Part shown: positions 14,630-24,357 of the stretch, piece by piece | Position numbering within the stretch: the stretch's first letter is position 1 | Layout of the letters: each line of letters opens with the position of its first letter | Source: Flavobacterium dauae | GTDB taxonomy: Bacteria; Bacteroidota; Bacteroidia; Flavobacteriales; Flavobacteriaceae | DNA length: 64,000 nucleotides | Assembly: GCF_004151275.2 (NCBI RefSeq) | Contig: NZ_CP130821.1 | Coordinates: 1,984,001-2,048,000 of the forward strand | Direction of reading: 5' to 3' | Program-made: the position numbers and the translations under genes | Notes under the pieces: model-generated | What the model saw: the letters and a program-made list of their open reading frames with translations, nothing else | Told to the model about the DNA's origin: nothing | Database searches by the model: none

Positions 14630-15418
14630 ATGAAATTAAACCTTCTTTTTGCATTACTTTCTTTTAATGTATTTTCTCAAAACATAACTAATTCTTTAAG
14701 TGGATATTATAAAAATTCTAATAAAAATGATTTGTACAGCAGTTTTTATTTTGACGGAAAAGGTCATACAATTATAAATGATTTATTTCAGGCAGAATAT
14801 TTTCAAAAAGATGATGAATTATACATTTTTCCAGATAAAAGTATTTTTATCTTAAAAATCGATAAAGAAAAACTAAAAGGCAAAAGTGCCTGGGTAAAAA
14901 AATCAACCTTTAAAAAAAGTGTAGTACCCAATTTTGAAGAACCTGTTGCTTTTGCTACCAATACAGTTGATGCCAAATTGTTATATGAATTTTACAAATT
15001 AAACTTCAAAGATGGCACAGACGAAATAAGCTTTAGTCTTTTTGAAGATGAAGAAATGTATCTAAAAAAAACAGCAGAGTTATGTAATAACGGCTTAACT
15101 GCTGCTTGTGGCGCACAGTTTGGCATTTTGTATATGCAATCTATGGGTGGATTAGAAACACTTTTAGGCGATACAGACCAGCAACAACCTATACCAGAAA
15201 ACACCGAGCTTGAAAATATTGCAAACAAAATGATTTCTTTAGGCGATATGAGAGGATATTCTTTATTAGGATCGTACTTTTACGCAATTGGTAACACAGA
15301 AAAAGCAATGGAAACGTATCAGGAAGGTATGGAAAAAGGCGATCAAAGTTCTGCGGCAATTATTCTTGAAACAGAATTACAAAAAATGATTGATGAAGAA
15401 GTTGAAACGGAATTATAA
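14630..15418 (+). CDS. Exported protein with C-terminal Sel1/TPR-like repeats
   Basis: Starting at 14630 gives 262 residues with a signal peptide (MKLNLLFALLSFNVFSQ). The first half has short beta segments (LSGYYKNSNKN, SSFYFDGKGHTII). The second half has helical Sel1-like units (LCNNGLTAACGAQFGILYMQ, LGDMRGYSLLGSYFYAIGN, AMETYQEGMEKGDQSSA). It is likely periplasmic or outer-membrane associated. No family can be named, and it is transcribed alone between a promoter and a terminator. Confidence 0.75.
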   Translation: MKLNLLFALLSFNVFSQNITNSLSGYYKNSNKNDLYSSFYFDGKGHTIINDLFQAEYFQKDDELYIFPDKSIFILKIDKEKLKGKSAWVKKSTFKKSVVPNFEEPVAFATNTVDAKLLYEFYKLNFKDGTDEISFSLFEDEEMYLKKTAELCNNGLTAACGAQFGILYMQSMGGLETLLGDTDQQQPIPENTELENIANKMISLGDMRGYSLLGSYFYAIGNTEKAMETYQEGMEKGDQSSAAIILETELQKMIDEEVETEL

Positions 15419-15420
15419 TA

Positions 15421-15451
15421 AAAAAAGCGGTCTTTTTCAGACCGCTTTTTT
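15421..15451. terminator. Bidirectional terminator
   Basis: AAAAAAGCGGTCT and AGACCGCTTTTTT form the stem between convergent genes. Confidence 0.9.
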
Positions 15452-15454
15452 ATG

Positions 15455-16177
15455 TTATTTTAAAGGATTATACGCTTCTGGTTTCCACTGGTCTCTTAGC
15501 AGATTTACAAAAGAATAATGTACTGCATCTTCCGAATCGAATTCGCCATTTTTATTAATATCTTCTATAGATCTAAAATACAGTTTATCATCAATAACCT
15601 GCCAATCAAGCAATTCGTGGTATGTGGGCGTTAACTTGGTAAATTTTGTTCCGTTAATATTTGATAGATACAACGTTTTAATATCGTTATCGTCGTACCT
15701 GCCATCTTTATTGGTATCCACATCAACCAACGTATAAACCAATAATTGCTTATTTGTTTTTAACGCCAATTCGTCTAAATAATTAATGGACGAAATCTGC
15801 ATTTTATTGGTTGTCAAGGGTCGCAAATCTAACGAATCTTTATGTTGAAACATAATATTGGTTATAAAACCAGTAATTTCGGGTGTAGAATAATTTGAAA
15901 TTTTATAACTTACCTGATTATTTACCTTTGAACTTCCCGAGCGCGTAGATCCTGTATTATAAATGCGTACATTACCTACGGGATGTATCAAATAATTTGT
16001 TCCGTTGAATTTTATGGGTAAATCGGCAATATTAATTTCGGTAGAATCTATTTTCTGATAGCTTACCTCAGGTGTTTTTTGTTCGGCTTCATAAATAACT
16101 TTAGGTTTTTCTGCTTTTTCTTCGCACGAAGTAAAAACAGCTAAACTAACGGTTAAAAGGACAATATATGATTTCAT
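15455..16177 (-). CDS. Hypothetical lipoprotein with dockerin/EF-hand-like loops
   Basis: The ATG at 16177 (MKSYIVLLTVSLAVFTSC) gives a clean lipoprotein signal; an ATG at 16198 adds seven residues and is less likely. The 240-residue product contains two Asp-rich calcium-loop-like motifs, DVDTNKDGRYDDND and DINKNGEFDSED, in the C-terminal half, each followed by an aromatic beta segment. It is probably membrane-anchored and calcium-binding. The partner or substrate is unknown. It lies just downstream of the TonB receptor on the same strand (40 bases). Confidence 0.75.
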   Translation of the reverse strand: MKSYIVLLTVSLAVFTSCEEKAEKPKVIYEAEQKTPEVSYQKIDSTEINIADLPIKFNGTNYLIHPVGNVRIYNTGSTRSGSSKVNNQVSYKISNYSTPEITGFITNIMFQHKDSLDLRPLTTNKMQISSINYLDELALKTNKQLLVYTLVDVDTNKDGRYDDNDIKTLYLSNINGTKFTKLTPTYHELLDWQVIDDKLYFRSIEDINKNGEFDSEDAVHYSFVNLLRDQWKPEAYNPLK

Positions 16178-16217
16178 ACGTTTCAAATCTATCTTCAAAT
16201 ATAAAGATTTTTCAGCT

Positions 16218-18677
16218 TTACCAACGCATATTTATCTTTAAATTAAAAGTACGCATAGTCATTCTGTTTGGAATGGCATACATTACTTTTGTGTACACAT
16301 CGCGTACCCAGGTATTGGTAATGGCATTTTCGTTGTTGAACAAATTATAAATTTCAAATCCTACCGAAACTTCTTCAAAAGGCTGCAACCATTTTTTATC
16401 TGAAGTAAAGGTTTGATCTTTAAAAATATACGAAAAACCGGCATCGGTACGCATATAATTTTTCAATCGTAACTGATAATCATACGGATCAACATATGAT
16501 GGTGAACCACCCGGAAGTGGTGTATTATACACTTGATTTAAATACAATTTTAAGTTGGGAATGGAAGGCATATAGTCTTGAAACATCAATCCTAACTTTA
16601 AACGCTGATCGGTTGGGCGGGCAATAAAACCACGATTGTTATAATTTTCTTCGGTTTTTAAATATCCTACAGAAAACCACGATTCAATTCCCGGAACAAT
16701 CTCTCCGTTCATACGTACATCAGCTCCGTAAACATAAGCCTCTGCATTGTTATCTGCACGATAACGAATCCGTACATTCTCTAACGTATAGGTGTTTACG
16801 TTCGACATATTTTTATAGTACAATTCGGTAAACAGTTTAAATGGCGTTTCTTTTATTTTAAAGCTGTAATCGTTTGACAAAACTACGTGAACAGCTTGCT
16901 GTGCTTTTACGTCGGGATTGATCGATCCGTCCATTGCACGTAGTTCGCGGTAACTTGGTGGTTGATGATACAAACCGCCCGACAAGCGAAAAACCATATC
17001 GGTATTATCCCAGTTAGGTTTTATGGCAAATTGCACACGCGGACTAATGGTAAATTGTGCGTTTGATGTTTCGTATCCTTCCGCATCAACATTCCAGTAA
17101 TGTCCACGAATTCCTATATTCATAAAGGTTTCATGTTCGCCAATTACCCCACGTTTACTCCATTGGGCAAATCCGTTTAAACGATTGATTTTTACAAAAT
17201 TGGTTGCACGAACATTTTGGTATGGTGCTAATTCGCCCTGATAAGGTTCGTAAGGCTGATTGTTTGGTGTTGAAAAATACGGATGTGCCAACGAAAATCC
17301 TGCCGAATCTACCACTTCCCATTCAACCAAACGGTCGCGAATATCTTCGGAAACATAACGTACACCCCACTCTATCTCATTTTCATTTCTTTTATGCTGC
17401 CCTTTAACTTCTGCACTAACAATTAAGGCATCGTAATTATTGCGTCCGTGATTTAACTGCGACCCCAAACCTACTGTATATTCAACCTCGCCTGCATTTC
17501 CGCCTAAATCGCCACTTACATTACCCATAGCATATTCGCCTAAAATATCGTAATATTCTTCTTCTTTGGTATGGTATGCCGATGCAATTACTTTATAACT
17601 ATTTTCTAAATTGGGTTTAAAAATACCTTTAAAAGCTCCGAAATAAGTTTGGTATTGATCTATTTCGGATCCTTCGTAATAAACCGACATTTCTTTTGCA
17701 TCGCCAATAGTTCCAAATTTTGTACGTTTTACCAAAGGCGTATATTCATATACATTTTTTGAAGCGTTTAAAAGCAAGCTCCACTCCCACTTTGCCGATG
17801 GCTGAAAAGTAATTAACGACTGTGCATCTAAATAACGTGGTTTGTAATCTACTTCAACATCTTGTGAATTTACCAGCAACGCATTATTTCTGTATCTGAA
17901 ACCTGTAATTGCTGTCCATTTCTCATCTTTCGAAGCTAAATCAACCGTAACGCCACCACCTAAAAGACTAGCTTCTAATTGTCCACCAAATTTTTCAGGT
18001 TTGCGATAGGTTATATCTAAAACAGACGACATTTTATCGCCGTATTTTGCTTGAAATCCACCTGACGAAAAATCGACTTTATCGGTCATAGATGTATTGG
18101 TAAAACTCAATCCTTCCTGCTGACCAGATCGGATTAAAAACGGACGATACACTTCAATTTCATTTACATAAACAAGGTTTTCATCGTAATTTCCGCCGCG
18201 AACCGCATATTGCGTTGAAAGTTCGTTGTTGGAATAAACACCAGGAAGTGTTTTTAAAACATTCTCTACACCGGCATTAGCCCCGGGAATTTTGCGGATA
18301 ACATCGGGCGAAATAATGGTTGTACCTTCAAAACGCTGACGCAGATTTTTGTCGATAACCAATTCCTGCAATTGTTCTGAAGCATCACTTAAACGAATAT
18401 TTAATTCAAACGACTGATTTTCTCTTAAAGATTCTACATAAGTAACGGGCAGATAATTTTCTGCCTGAAATTGTATGCTGATGCTTTCTGCCGGAGCTAC
18501 TTCTAAAAAATAAAATCCGTTGATATTGGTATGTACCTGTTTATTCTGGGCCTGAACCAAAACGTTTTGTACCGGCACATTCTGCTCGTTTAAAACAACG
18601 CCTTTAATATGAGCCGTTTGTGCAAATCCACAAGCAGAAATCACAAAAAATAAAAGAATATAGGTGTTTTTTCTCAA
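16218..18677 (-). CDS. TonB-dependent outer membrane receptor
   Basis: The 819-residue protein has a signal peptide (MRKNTYILLFFVISACGFAQ), then a carboxypeptidase-regulatory-like domain (AHIKGVVLNEQNVPVQNVLV, about 22-100). A plug domain follows (VIRKIPGANAGVENVLKTLPGV and YAVRGGNYDENLVYVN), then a 22-strand-type barrel ending TFNLKINMRW. It would import a substrate across the outer membrane using TonB energy. There is no SusD partner, so it is not a classical polysaccharide-utilisation pair; the substrate is unknown. The M23 peptidase upstream on the same strand ends 10 bases before its ATG. Confidence 0.92.
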   Translation of the reverse strand: MRKNTYILLFFVISACGFAQTAHIKGVVLNEQNVPVQNVLVQAQNKQVHTNINGFYFLEVAPAESISIQFQAENYLPVTYVESLRENQSFELNIRLSDASEQLQELVIDKNLRQRFEGTTIISPDVIRKIPGANAGVENVLKTLPGVYSNNELSTQYAVRGGNYDENLVYVNEIEVYRPFLIRSGQQEGLSFTNTSMTDKVDFSSGGFQAKYGDKMSSVLDITYRKPEKFGGQLEASLLGGGVTVDLASKDEKWTAITGFRYRNNALLVNSQDVEVDYKPRYLDAQSLITFQPSAKWEWSLLLNASKNVYEYTPLVKRTKFGTIGDAKEMSVYYEGSEIDQYQTYFGAFKGIFKPNLENSYKVIASAYHTKEEEYYDILGEYAMGNVSGDLGGNAGEVEYTVGLGSQLNHGRNNYDALIVSAEVKGQHKRNENEIEWGVRYVSEDIRDRLVEWEVVDSAGFSLAHPYFSTPNNQPYEPYQGELAPYQNVRATNFVKINRLNGFAQWSKRGVIGEHETFMNIGIRGHYWNVDAEGYETSNAQFTISPRVQFAIKPNWDNTDMVFRLSGGLYHQPPSYRELRAMDGSINPDVKAQQAVHVVLSNDYSFKIKETPFKLFTELYYKNMSNVNTYTLENVRIRYRADNNAEAYVYGADVRMNGEIVPGIESWFSVGYLKTEENYNNRGFIARPTDQRLKLGLMFQDYMPSIPNLKLYLNQVYNTPLPGGSPSYVDPYDYQLRLKNYMRTDAGFSYIFKDQTFTSDKKWLQPFEEVSVGFEIYNLFNNENAITNTWVRDVYTKVMYAIPNRMTMRTFNLKINMRW

Positions 18678-18687
18678 AATATCTTAT

Positions 18688-20358
18688 TTAGTTAACAACT
18701 ATTTTTTGTTCAAATGTTGTATTATTTCCCACGCGGTCAGTTACTTCTAAACGCAACGTATTGGTACCGGTCGTAAATTTTTCATCGCTCAATTTATGAA
18801 TTAATTTCTTTGTTTTATAATCGTAATCAAATAAAATCCACTCATTATTTAAATATCCGTTGTAGGTATCAATTCCAGAAAGTTTGTCTTCAATTTCAAA
18901 AACCAAAACATCTTCTTTCGTAAAGGCATCGTGATTACTGGTAAAAGTTACGATTGGGTTTTCTGTATCGGTAACCAATTTATACCTTCCCAGTTCTTTT
19001 GTGCGAATGCGGAAATCATTGCCGCGCTTCCACGTATCAAAATATTTGACTTTTTTACCATCGGTTTTACCAATAAATGTTTGTTCTTTGTTAGGATAAT
19101 CATCCGGAACAATCATTTTTATATTGATATTTTTCTGAACAGGATATTCGTCTTTATGCAAAATAAGTGTATTTTCTGCAAAATCCATCTTTAAATAAAC
19201 ATCTTCAAAAAAAGTACGTGCATCCCATTCAACCGAAACATTTTTATCTTCAAACGCATAATCTTTTAAATAATCGATGTATTTTCCATCAGGCTTTGAT
19301 TTTTCAACGGTTTGATAATCAAAATATTTTACAGGAATTTCAATTGTTTGCTTGTTTTCGTGTACATCATATACTTCGATTTTAAAATTCAGATCTTCGC
19401 CTTCGTTTACAACAACTTGTCCGTTATTTTTCTTTGTTTTGATTAAACTCAACGGTAATTCATTGATTACAAATAGCTTTTGAATTCTATTTTCTGTTAG
19501 CTGATAATATTTATAATCGATATACTGATTCAAATATTTAGATTCATCAAACGAAAATTCATCAAAAACAATCTCAAAATATTTTGATCCGTTCAAATAC
19601 GTAACCATTCGGTAAATTCCGTTTTTACCGCGACTTCCGTTTTGCGTGTCGTACGTATTAATCCCAAAACCAATGGTTCCTTTTGCCTTAATAATGTTGC
19701 TTTTATAACTGTTATCTTGTTTATTTAAGGCTATTTCAAAAAACGAATTTTCGTTGTTTATTATTGTTTCATTAGTTAACGGATACACGTAAACACCGTT
19801 AATAATTGGCTGTTCGGTATCGGTAATGGAATTTTTCAGTGAAAAAGCCTGTGCATTTAAAATATGTTCTGTTTTAGTATCCCGAATTTCGTAATGCAAA
19901 TGCGGACCTCCGGAACCTCCTGTGTTTCCTATATAACCAATAACATCGCCTTTTTTTACAGGAAGTTCTTTTGCTAACGGAAATAATTCGACCGTAAATT
20001 GTTTTGATTCATACTGCTTATTGTTAACATATTTTGCAATTTTGTTTCCATAAGCACTTAAATGTCCATAAACAGTGGTGTAACCGTTATTGTGTTTAAC
20101 GTACAATGCCTTGCCGTAACCAAAACTGCTGACTTTAATTCGGTTTACAACACCATCGGCAGGTGCATAAACAGGATCGCCTATTTTGTAATTCGCAGTA
20201 AAATCAACTCCGGCATGAAAATGATTAGGACGTAATTCGCCAAAACTACCTGCAACCAACAAAGGAATCTTTATAGGAACGTCAAAATCTGTTATGATTT
20301 TGTGTTGTGCCAATGAATTTAAACTTATCAATAAAAAGCAAAAAAATCTGTAATTCAT
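18688..20358 (-). CDS. M23-family (LytM) metallopeptidase
   Basis: The 556-residue protein has a signal peptide (MNYRFFCFLLISLNSLAQ). The M23 domain lies near residues 40-175, with zinc ligands in HFHAGVDF (46-53) and GGPHLHYEIRD. A long C-terminal beta-rich region follows with Ig-like features (YPNKEQTFIGKTDGK and RLEVTDRVGNNTTFEQKIVV). It probably cleaves peptidoglycan cross-links in the periplasm. The TonB receptor follows after 10 bases and may be co-transcribed. Confidence 0.9.
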   Translation of the reverse strand: MNYRFFCFLLISLNSLAQHKIITDFDVPIKIPLLVAGSFGELRPNHFHAGVDFTANYKIGDPVYAPADGVVNRIKVSSFGYGKALYVKHNNGYTTVYGHLSAYGNKIAKYVNNKQYESKQFTVELFPLAKELPVKKGDVIGYIGNTGGSGGPHLHYEIRDTKTEHILNAQAFSLKNSITDTEQPIINGVYVYPLTNETIINNENSFFEIALNKQDNSYKSNIIKAKGTIGFGINTYDTQNGSRGKNGIYRMVTYLNGSKYFEIVFDEFSFDESKYLNQYIDYKYYQLTENRIQKLFVINELPLSLIKTKKNNGQVVVNEGEDLNFKIEVYDVHENKQTIEIPVKYFDYQTVEKSKPDGKYIDYLKDYAFEDKNVSVEWDARTFFEDVYLKMDFAENTLILHKDEYPVQKNINIKMIVPDDYPNKEQTFIGKTDGKKVKYFDTWKRGNDFRIRTKELGRYKLVTDTENPIVTFTSNHDAFTKEDVLVFEIEDKLSGIDTYNGYLNNEWILFDYDYKTKKLIHKLSDEKFTTGTNTLRLEVTDRVGNNTTFEQKIVVN

Positions 20359-20484
20359 TTCTAAAAATTTAATTAAGAATAAGATATGAAAAAAAAATCA
20401 CTTAAAACAAAGCTATTAAATTAAATTAAAACAAATAAACCGTGTTTAATTCAATTTTTTTTTTTATTTTCGACAGAAGAATAG

Positions 20485-20492
20485 TAATTTTG
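20485..20492 (+). promoter_or_regulatory. Probable -7 promoter element of the zapA operon
   Basis: TAATTTTG, a perfect TAnnTTTG, lies 22 bases before the ATG at 20515. No clear TTG at -33 was seen. Confidence 0.5.
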
Positions 20493-20514
20493 TAAATATA
20501 AATAAGCTTGTATA

Positions 20515-20811
20515 ATGGAAAAACTAAGTGATATCACCCTATCGATTGAAACGAAGTTAAGTAAATTGATACAGCATTTGGAAAAAGTTGTAGAAGAAAA
20601 CAATCAATTAAAAAGTACACTTTTGCAACACCAAACACAGCAAAACGAATTAAAACAACAATATCTTGAAGTGCAAAAGCAATATGAAGATTTGAAAATG
20701 GTAAATTCGTTGTTGGGCGGTGAAGATTTTAAAAAAGAAACAAAACTAAAGATAAATTCATTAGTTCGGGAAATAGATCATTGCATAGCACAATTAACAA
20801 ATAATAATTAA
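20515..20811 (+). CDS. Coiled-coil protein upstream of zapA
   Basis: The 98-residue cytosolic protein is almost entirely a coiled coil (LSIETKLSKLIQHLEKVVEE, LKQQYLEVQKQYEDLKMV), with a conserved-looking tail NSLVREIDHCIAQL. It precedes zapA by six bases, so the two are co-translated. Coiled-coil proteins in this position are usual in Flavobacteriia, and a role at the division ring together with ZapA is a reasonable guess without direct evidence. Confidence 0.8.
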   Translation: MEKLSDITLSIETKLSKLIQHLEKVVEENNQLKSTLLQHQTQQNELKQQYLEVQKQYEDLKMVNSLLGGEDFKKETKLKINSLVREIDHCIAQLTNNN

Positions 20812-20817
20812 TTGTTT

Positions 20818-21123
20818 ATGGAAGAAAAATTAAAAATAAAAGTTTCTATTGCAGACAGGGTATATCCTTTAACCGTTCAACCGGAACAAGAAGAAGGAAT
20901 TCGGGCTGCCATAAAAAAAATAGAAGCTATGACCTTACAGCTCGAAGAAAATTTTGCAATGCGGGATAAACAAGATGTTTTGGCTTTTTGTGCTTTACAG
21001 TTTGCTTCGCAAGTAGAACAAAACAGAATCCAAAACGAAGAAGGTTTAGAAGATTCTAAAGAAAAACTAATTGAATTTAATAACAGTTTAGACAATATTT
21101 TATTAAAATATCATATAAAATAA
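20818..21123 (+). CDS. zapA: Cell division protein ZapA
   Basis: The 101-residue protein from the ATG at 20818 (a TTG six bases earlier is unlikely). It has the ZapA N-terminal beta part (LKIKVSIADRVYPLTVQPEQEEGIRAA) and a long C-terminal helix (FASQVEQNRIQNEEGLEDSKEKL). ZapA cross-links FtsZ filaments at mid-cell. A 6S-like RNA follows immediately; 6S RNA next to zapA is also seen in proteobacteria (zapA-ssrS). Confidence 0.9.
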   Translation: MEEKLKIKVSIADRVYPLTVQPEQEEGIRAAIKKIEAMTLQLEENFAMRDKQDVLAFCALQFASQVEQNRIQNEEGLEDSKEKLIEFNNSLDNILLKYHIK

Positions 21124-21149
21124 CAGCTTAATTTAAGTTGTTAAAAGTA

Positions 21150-21313
21150 CTGCTCACATTAGCTCCTGTTTGATAAACTCAACACTAACAAATTAAAATG
21201 GGCGAAACATTACCACTAAAGCAAGCCATCTTTGAATGGATCCTTGAACGGTAAGATAGCTCAAAACTTGTTTTCCAGAGTTTATGCAACTCTTCTAATG
21301 TGAGCTTTTTTTA
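21150..21313 (+). ncRNA. ssrS: 6S RNA-like transcript (6S-Flavo type)
   Basis: GCTCACATTAG (21152-21162) pairs perfectly with CTAATGTGAGC (21295-21305), which is followed by a T run. Inside, GATAAACTC (21172-21180) pairs with GAGTTTATG. The middle stays largely open before a smaller apical hairpin. A closed terminal stem, a large central bubble, about 155 bases in length and the position between zapA and rny all fit the 6S RNA that binds RNA polymerase as a promoter mimic. The Flavobacteria family of this RNA is known as 6S-Flavo. Confidence 0.78.
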
Positions 21314-21331
21314 TTAACTATTTTACACACA

Positions 21332-22897
21332 ATGGAGACAGTAATATTTATTATTAGCGCAATTATAGTAGGAGCCGGTTTAGGTTTTGGTATTGCAAAA
21401 TACCTGGAAAAAAACAACGCCTCGTCTATTATTAAAAATGCGAAAGACGAAGCAAAAGTAATTTTAAAAGATGCACGGGCAGAAGGTGAAACTATTAAAA
21501 AAGATAAAATCCTTCAGGCAAAAGAAAAGTTCATTGAATTAAAATCAGAACACGAACAGGTTATTTTATCTCGTGACAAAAAAATGGCTGAAGCCGAAAA
21601 AAGAACCCGTGACAAAGAATCGCAAATTTCTAACGAATTAAACCGTGCAAAAAAAGCAGCAGACGAAAGTGAAAAAACTATCAAAGAATACGGATTAAAA
21701 CTTGAAACTTTAGAGAAAAAGCAAGAAGAAACCGATAAAATGCACCGTGTTCAGGTTGAAAAATTAGAGCAAATTGCCGGTTTAACAGCTGATGAAGCAA
21801 AATTACAGTTGGTAGAAAGCCTTAAAGCAGAAGCCAAAACACAGGCTATGTCTTACATACAGGATACTGTTGAAGAAGCTAAAATGACCGCTCAGCAAGA
21901 GGCCCGTAAAATTATCATTAACACCATTCAACGTGTGGGTACCGAAGAGGCTATTGAAAACTGTGTATCTGTTTTCAATATTGAATCAGACGATGTAAAA
22001 GGGAGAATCATTGGTCGTGAAGGTCGTAATATCCGTGCTTTAGAAGCCGCCACCGGTGTTGAAATTATTGTTGACGATACACCGGAAGCAATTATCCTTT
22101 CGTGTTTTGACCCGGTAAGAAGAGAAATTGCACGTTTATCGTTACACCGCTTAGTAACCGACGGGCGTATTCACCCAGCAAGAATTGAAGAAGTTGTAGC
22201 TAAAACAGCAAAACAAATCGACGAAGAAATTGTTGAAACAGGTAAACGTACCGTTATTGATTTGGGTATTCACGGATTACATCCCGAATTAATTAAAATG
22301 GTAGGTCGTATGAAATATCGCTCTTCATACGGTCAAAACCTTTTACACCACTCTCGTGAAGTTGCTAAACTTTGTGGTTTAATGGCCGCCGAATTAGGGT
22401 TGAACGTTAAATTAGCAAAACGTGCTGGCTTGTTACACGATATTGGTAAAGTACCCGAAACAGAAAGCGATTTACCACACGCCTTATTAGGAATGCAACT
22501 GGCAGAAAAACACGGTGAAAAACCAGAAGTTTGCAACGCCATTGGTGCACACCACGACGAAATTGAAATGACAGCCTTAATTTCACCAATCATCCAGGTT
22601 TGCGATGCTATTTCAGGTGCAAGACCAGGAGCTCGCAGACAGGTTTTAGATTCGTATATTCAACGTTTAAAAGATTTAGAAGCGATTGCTTACGGTTTTG
22701 GAGGCATTAAAAATGCTTACGCTATTCAGGCAGGTAGAGAGTTACGCGTAATTGTAGATTGTGAAAAAGTATCTGATGAGCTGGCATCTAATTTATCTTT
22801 CCAGATTTCGCAAAAAATTCAAACCGAAATGACGTATCCGGGTCAGGTAAAAGTAACCGTTATCAGAGAAACCAGAGCAGTGAATATTGCAAAGTAA
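21332..22897 (+). CDS. rny: Ribonuclease Y
   Basis: The 521-residue protein has an N-terminal membrane helix ([24 protein letters not shown]) and a long coiled coil (about 30-170). A KH domain ([21 protein letters not shown]) and an HD domain with [10 protein letters not shown] and AHHDEIE follow. It is a membrane-anchored endonuclease that initiates mRNA decay. It lies downstream of the 6S RNA and ends before a strong terminator. Confidence 0.97.
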   Translation: METVIFIISAIIVGAGLGFGIAKYLEKNNASSIIKNAKDEAKVILKDARAEGETIKKDKILQAKEKFIELKSEHEQVILSRDKKMAEAEKRTRDKESQISNELNRAKKAADESEKTIKEYGLKLETLEKKQEETDKMHRVQVEKLEQIAGLTADEAKLQLVESLKAEAKTQAMSYIQDTVEEAKMTAQQEARKIIINTIQRVGTEEAIENCVSVFNIESDDVKGRIIGREGRNIRALEAATGVEIIVDDTPEAIILSCFDPVRREIARLSLHRLVTDGRIHPARIEEVVAKTAKQIDEEIVETGKRTVIDLGIHGLHPELIKMVGRMKYRSSYGQNLLHHSREVAKLCGLMAAELGLNVKLAKRAGLLHDIGKVPETESDLPHALLGMQLAEKHGEKPEVCNAIGAHHDEIEMTALISPIIQVCDAISGARPGARRQVLDSYIQRLKDLEAIAYGFGGIKNAYAIQAGRELRVIVDCEKVSDELASNLSFQISQKIQTEMTYPGQVKVTVIRETRAVNIAK

Positions 22898-22917
22898 CTT
22901 GTTAACATATCATCACA

Positions 22918-22953
22918 AAAAATCCCGAAAAAAATTATTTTCGGGATTTTTTA
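22918..22953. terminator. Bidirectional terminator after rny
   Basis: AAAATCCCGAAAA and TTTTCGGGATTTT form the stem between convergent rny and the YceI gene. Confidence 0.92.
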
Positions 22954-22974
22954 TTTAAGCCATTTTGTAATTGA

Positions 22975-23643
22975 TTATTTTGTTGCTTTAACAGAAATTT
23001 TCAATTTAATGTTATCATTAATAACTTTATCACCAGCTAAATCTTTAACAACAGAACCAGAGTTAAAATTCACCCCCCATTTTGTTCTGTCAATTTCAAA
23101 AGGATCAGAAACCACCGTTACATCCGTGTCAGTTACAACAACTGTAGCAGGAAATTTAATAGCGTGAGTAGTTTCTTTAACAGTTAAATTACCTTCAACC
23201 ATTTGTTTTGCGTTTTCTTCAGAAACACTTGTAATTTCAAAAGTAGCAGTCGGAAATTTTGATACATTAAAGAAATGGTCTGCGTTTTCTGCGGTAGCTC
23301 CTTTTAAATGCCCTTCTAATCCGGCTTTTTTCTCAGCATCTGTAATATCGGTAACAACAATAGAATTCATATCAATTGTAAATTTACCGCCAGTTACCGC
23401 ATTGTTTGTTACAAAAACCTGACCTTCTTTTAAAGCAATCGTTCCAGTGTGTTGGTCACCAGAAACTTTTCCGCCAATCCAGTCAATTTTAGATTCCGCA
23501 ACATTTGCGTTATATGTTACAGCATCAGCTGTTTGTGTAGCAGTTTCAACAGCATCAGTAGTTTCAACAGTTGCATTTTCTTTTTTACATGCAGTCAATG
23601 ATAAAGCTGCTAAAGCAACTAATGCAAATACATTTTTTTTCAT
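22975..23643 (-). CDS. YceI-family lipoprotein
   Basis: The 222-residue protein has a lipobox signal (MKKNVFALVALAALSLTAC). A Thr/Ala-rich linker follows, then the YceI lipocalin-like barrel: ESKIDWIGGKVSGDQHTGTI, FTIDMNSIVVTDI, LKGATAENADHFFNVSKFPTATF, and a C-terminal WGVNFNSG. YceI folds bind isoprenoid-like lipids; the ligand here is unknown. Membrane-anchored in the periplasm. Confidence 0.93.
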   Translation of the reverse strand: MKKNVFALVALAALSLTACKKENATVETTDAVETATQTADAVTYNANVAESKIDWIGGKVSGDQHTGTIALKEGQVFVTNNAVTGGKFTIDMNSIVVTDITDAEKKAGLEGHLKGATAENADHFFNVSKFPTATFEITSVSEENAKQMVEGNLTVKETTHAIKFPATVVVTDTDVTVVSDPFEIDRTKWGVNFNSGSVVKDLAGDKVINDNIKLKISVKATK

Positions 23644-23665
23644 AATTCTTAATTTTAATTTAGTA

Positions 23666-23673
23666 CAAATATA
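23666..23673 (-). promoter_or_regulatory. -7 promoter element of the YceI gene
   Basis: Minus-strand TATATTTG, matching TAnnTTTG, lies 23 bases upstream of the ATG. The -33 box is weak. Confidence 0.5.
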
Positions 23674-23811
23674 TTTAAAAACATTATTAAACTAAAATGA
23701 ATAATAACACATCTATTCTTTAATGCCAATTAACTATAAAACTGCCAATTTGTCTAAAAGCCAACTATGGCTTCAATTTTGTTTGGAGTGATTGAGTAAA
23801 ATGTAAGGAAA

Positions 23812-24348
23812 ATGGAAAACGAAGAATTAAAAGATAAAGACATACAGCAAAACGCTGAACACAAAATAGACAATCAAGATATCGAGACAGCAGATCAATT
23901 AACTGAAAAAGAGCAGTTAGAGGAACAGTTAGCAAATGAAAAAGATAAATTCTTAAGATTATTTGCAGAGTTTGAAAACTTTAGAAAAAGAACTGCCCGC
24001 GAACGTTTAGAATTATTTTCTACTGCTAATGAGGATGTAATGAAAGGAATTTTACCCGTTTTAGATGATTTTGACAGAGCTATTGCCCAAATGGAAACAT
24101 TAGGAGAAAGTGAGCATCTGACAGGTTTTAATTTAATATCAACCAAATTGCGTGACAATTTGTCGGCAAAAGGTTTAAATTTGGTAGAAATTAATAAAGG
24201 CGATACATTTAACGCAGATATTGCCGAAGCTATAACGCAAATTCCCGCAGGCGACGAATTTAAAGGAAAAGTTTTTGATGTTGTAGAAAAAGGATATAAG
24301 TTAGGCGATAAAATTATTCGTTTCCCAAAAGTTGTTATCGGTCAATAA
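23812..24348 (+). CDS. grpE: Nucleotide exchange factor GrpE
   Basis: The 178-residue protein has an acidic N-terminus and a long helical dimerisation region (EKDKFLRLFAEFENFRKRTARE). The C-terminal beta wing has FNADIAEAITQIPAG and KVFDVVEKGYKLGDKIIRFPKVVIG. It stimulates ADP release from DnaK. dnaJ follows after 9 bases, forming a chaperone operon; dnaK is not here. Confidence 0.97.
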   Translation: MENEELKDKDIQQNAEHKIDNQDIETADQLTEKEQLEEQLANEKDKFLRLFAEFENFRKRTARERLELFSTANEDVMKGILPVLDDFDRAIAQMETLGESEHLTGFNLISTKLRDNLSAKGLNLVEINKGDTFNADIAEAITQIPAGDEFKGKVFDVVEKGYKLGDKIIRFPKVVIGQ

Positions 24349-24357
24349 GAAACCAAA

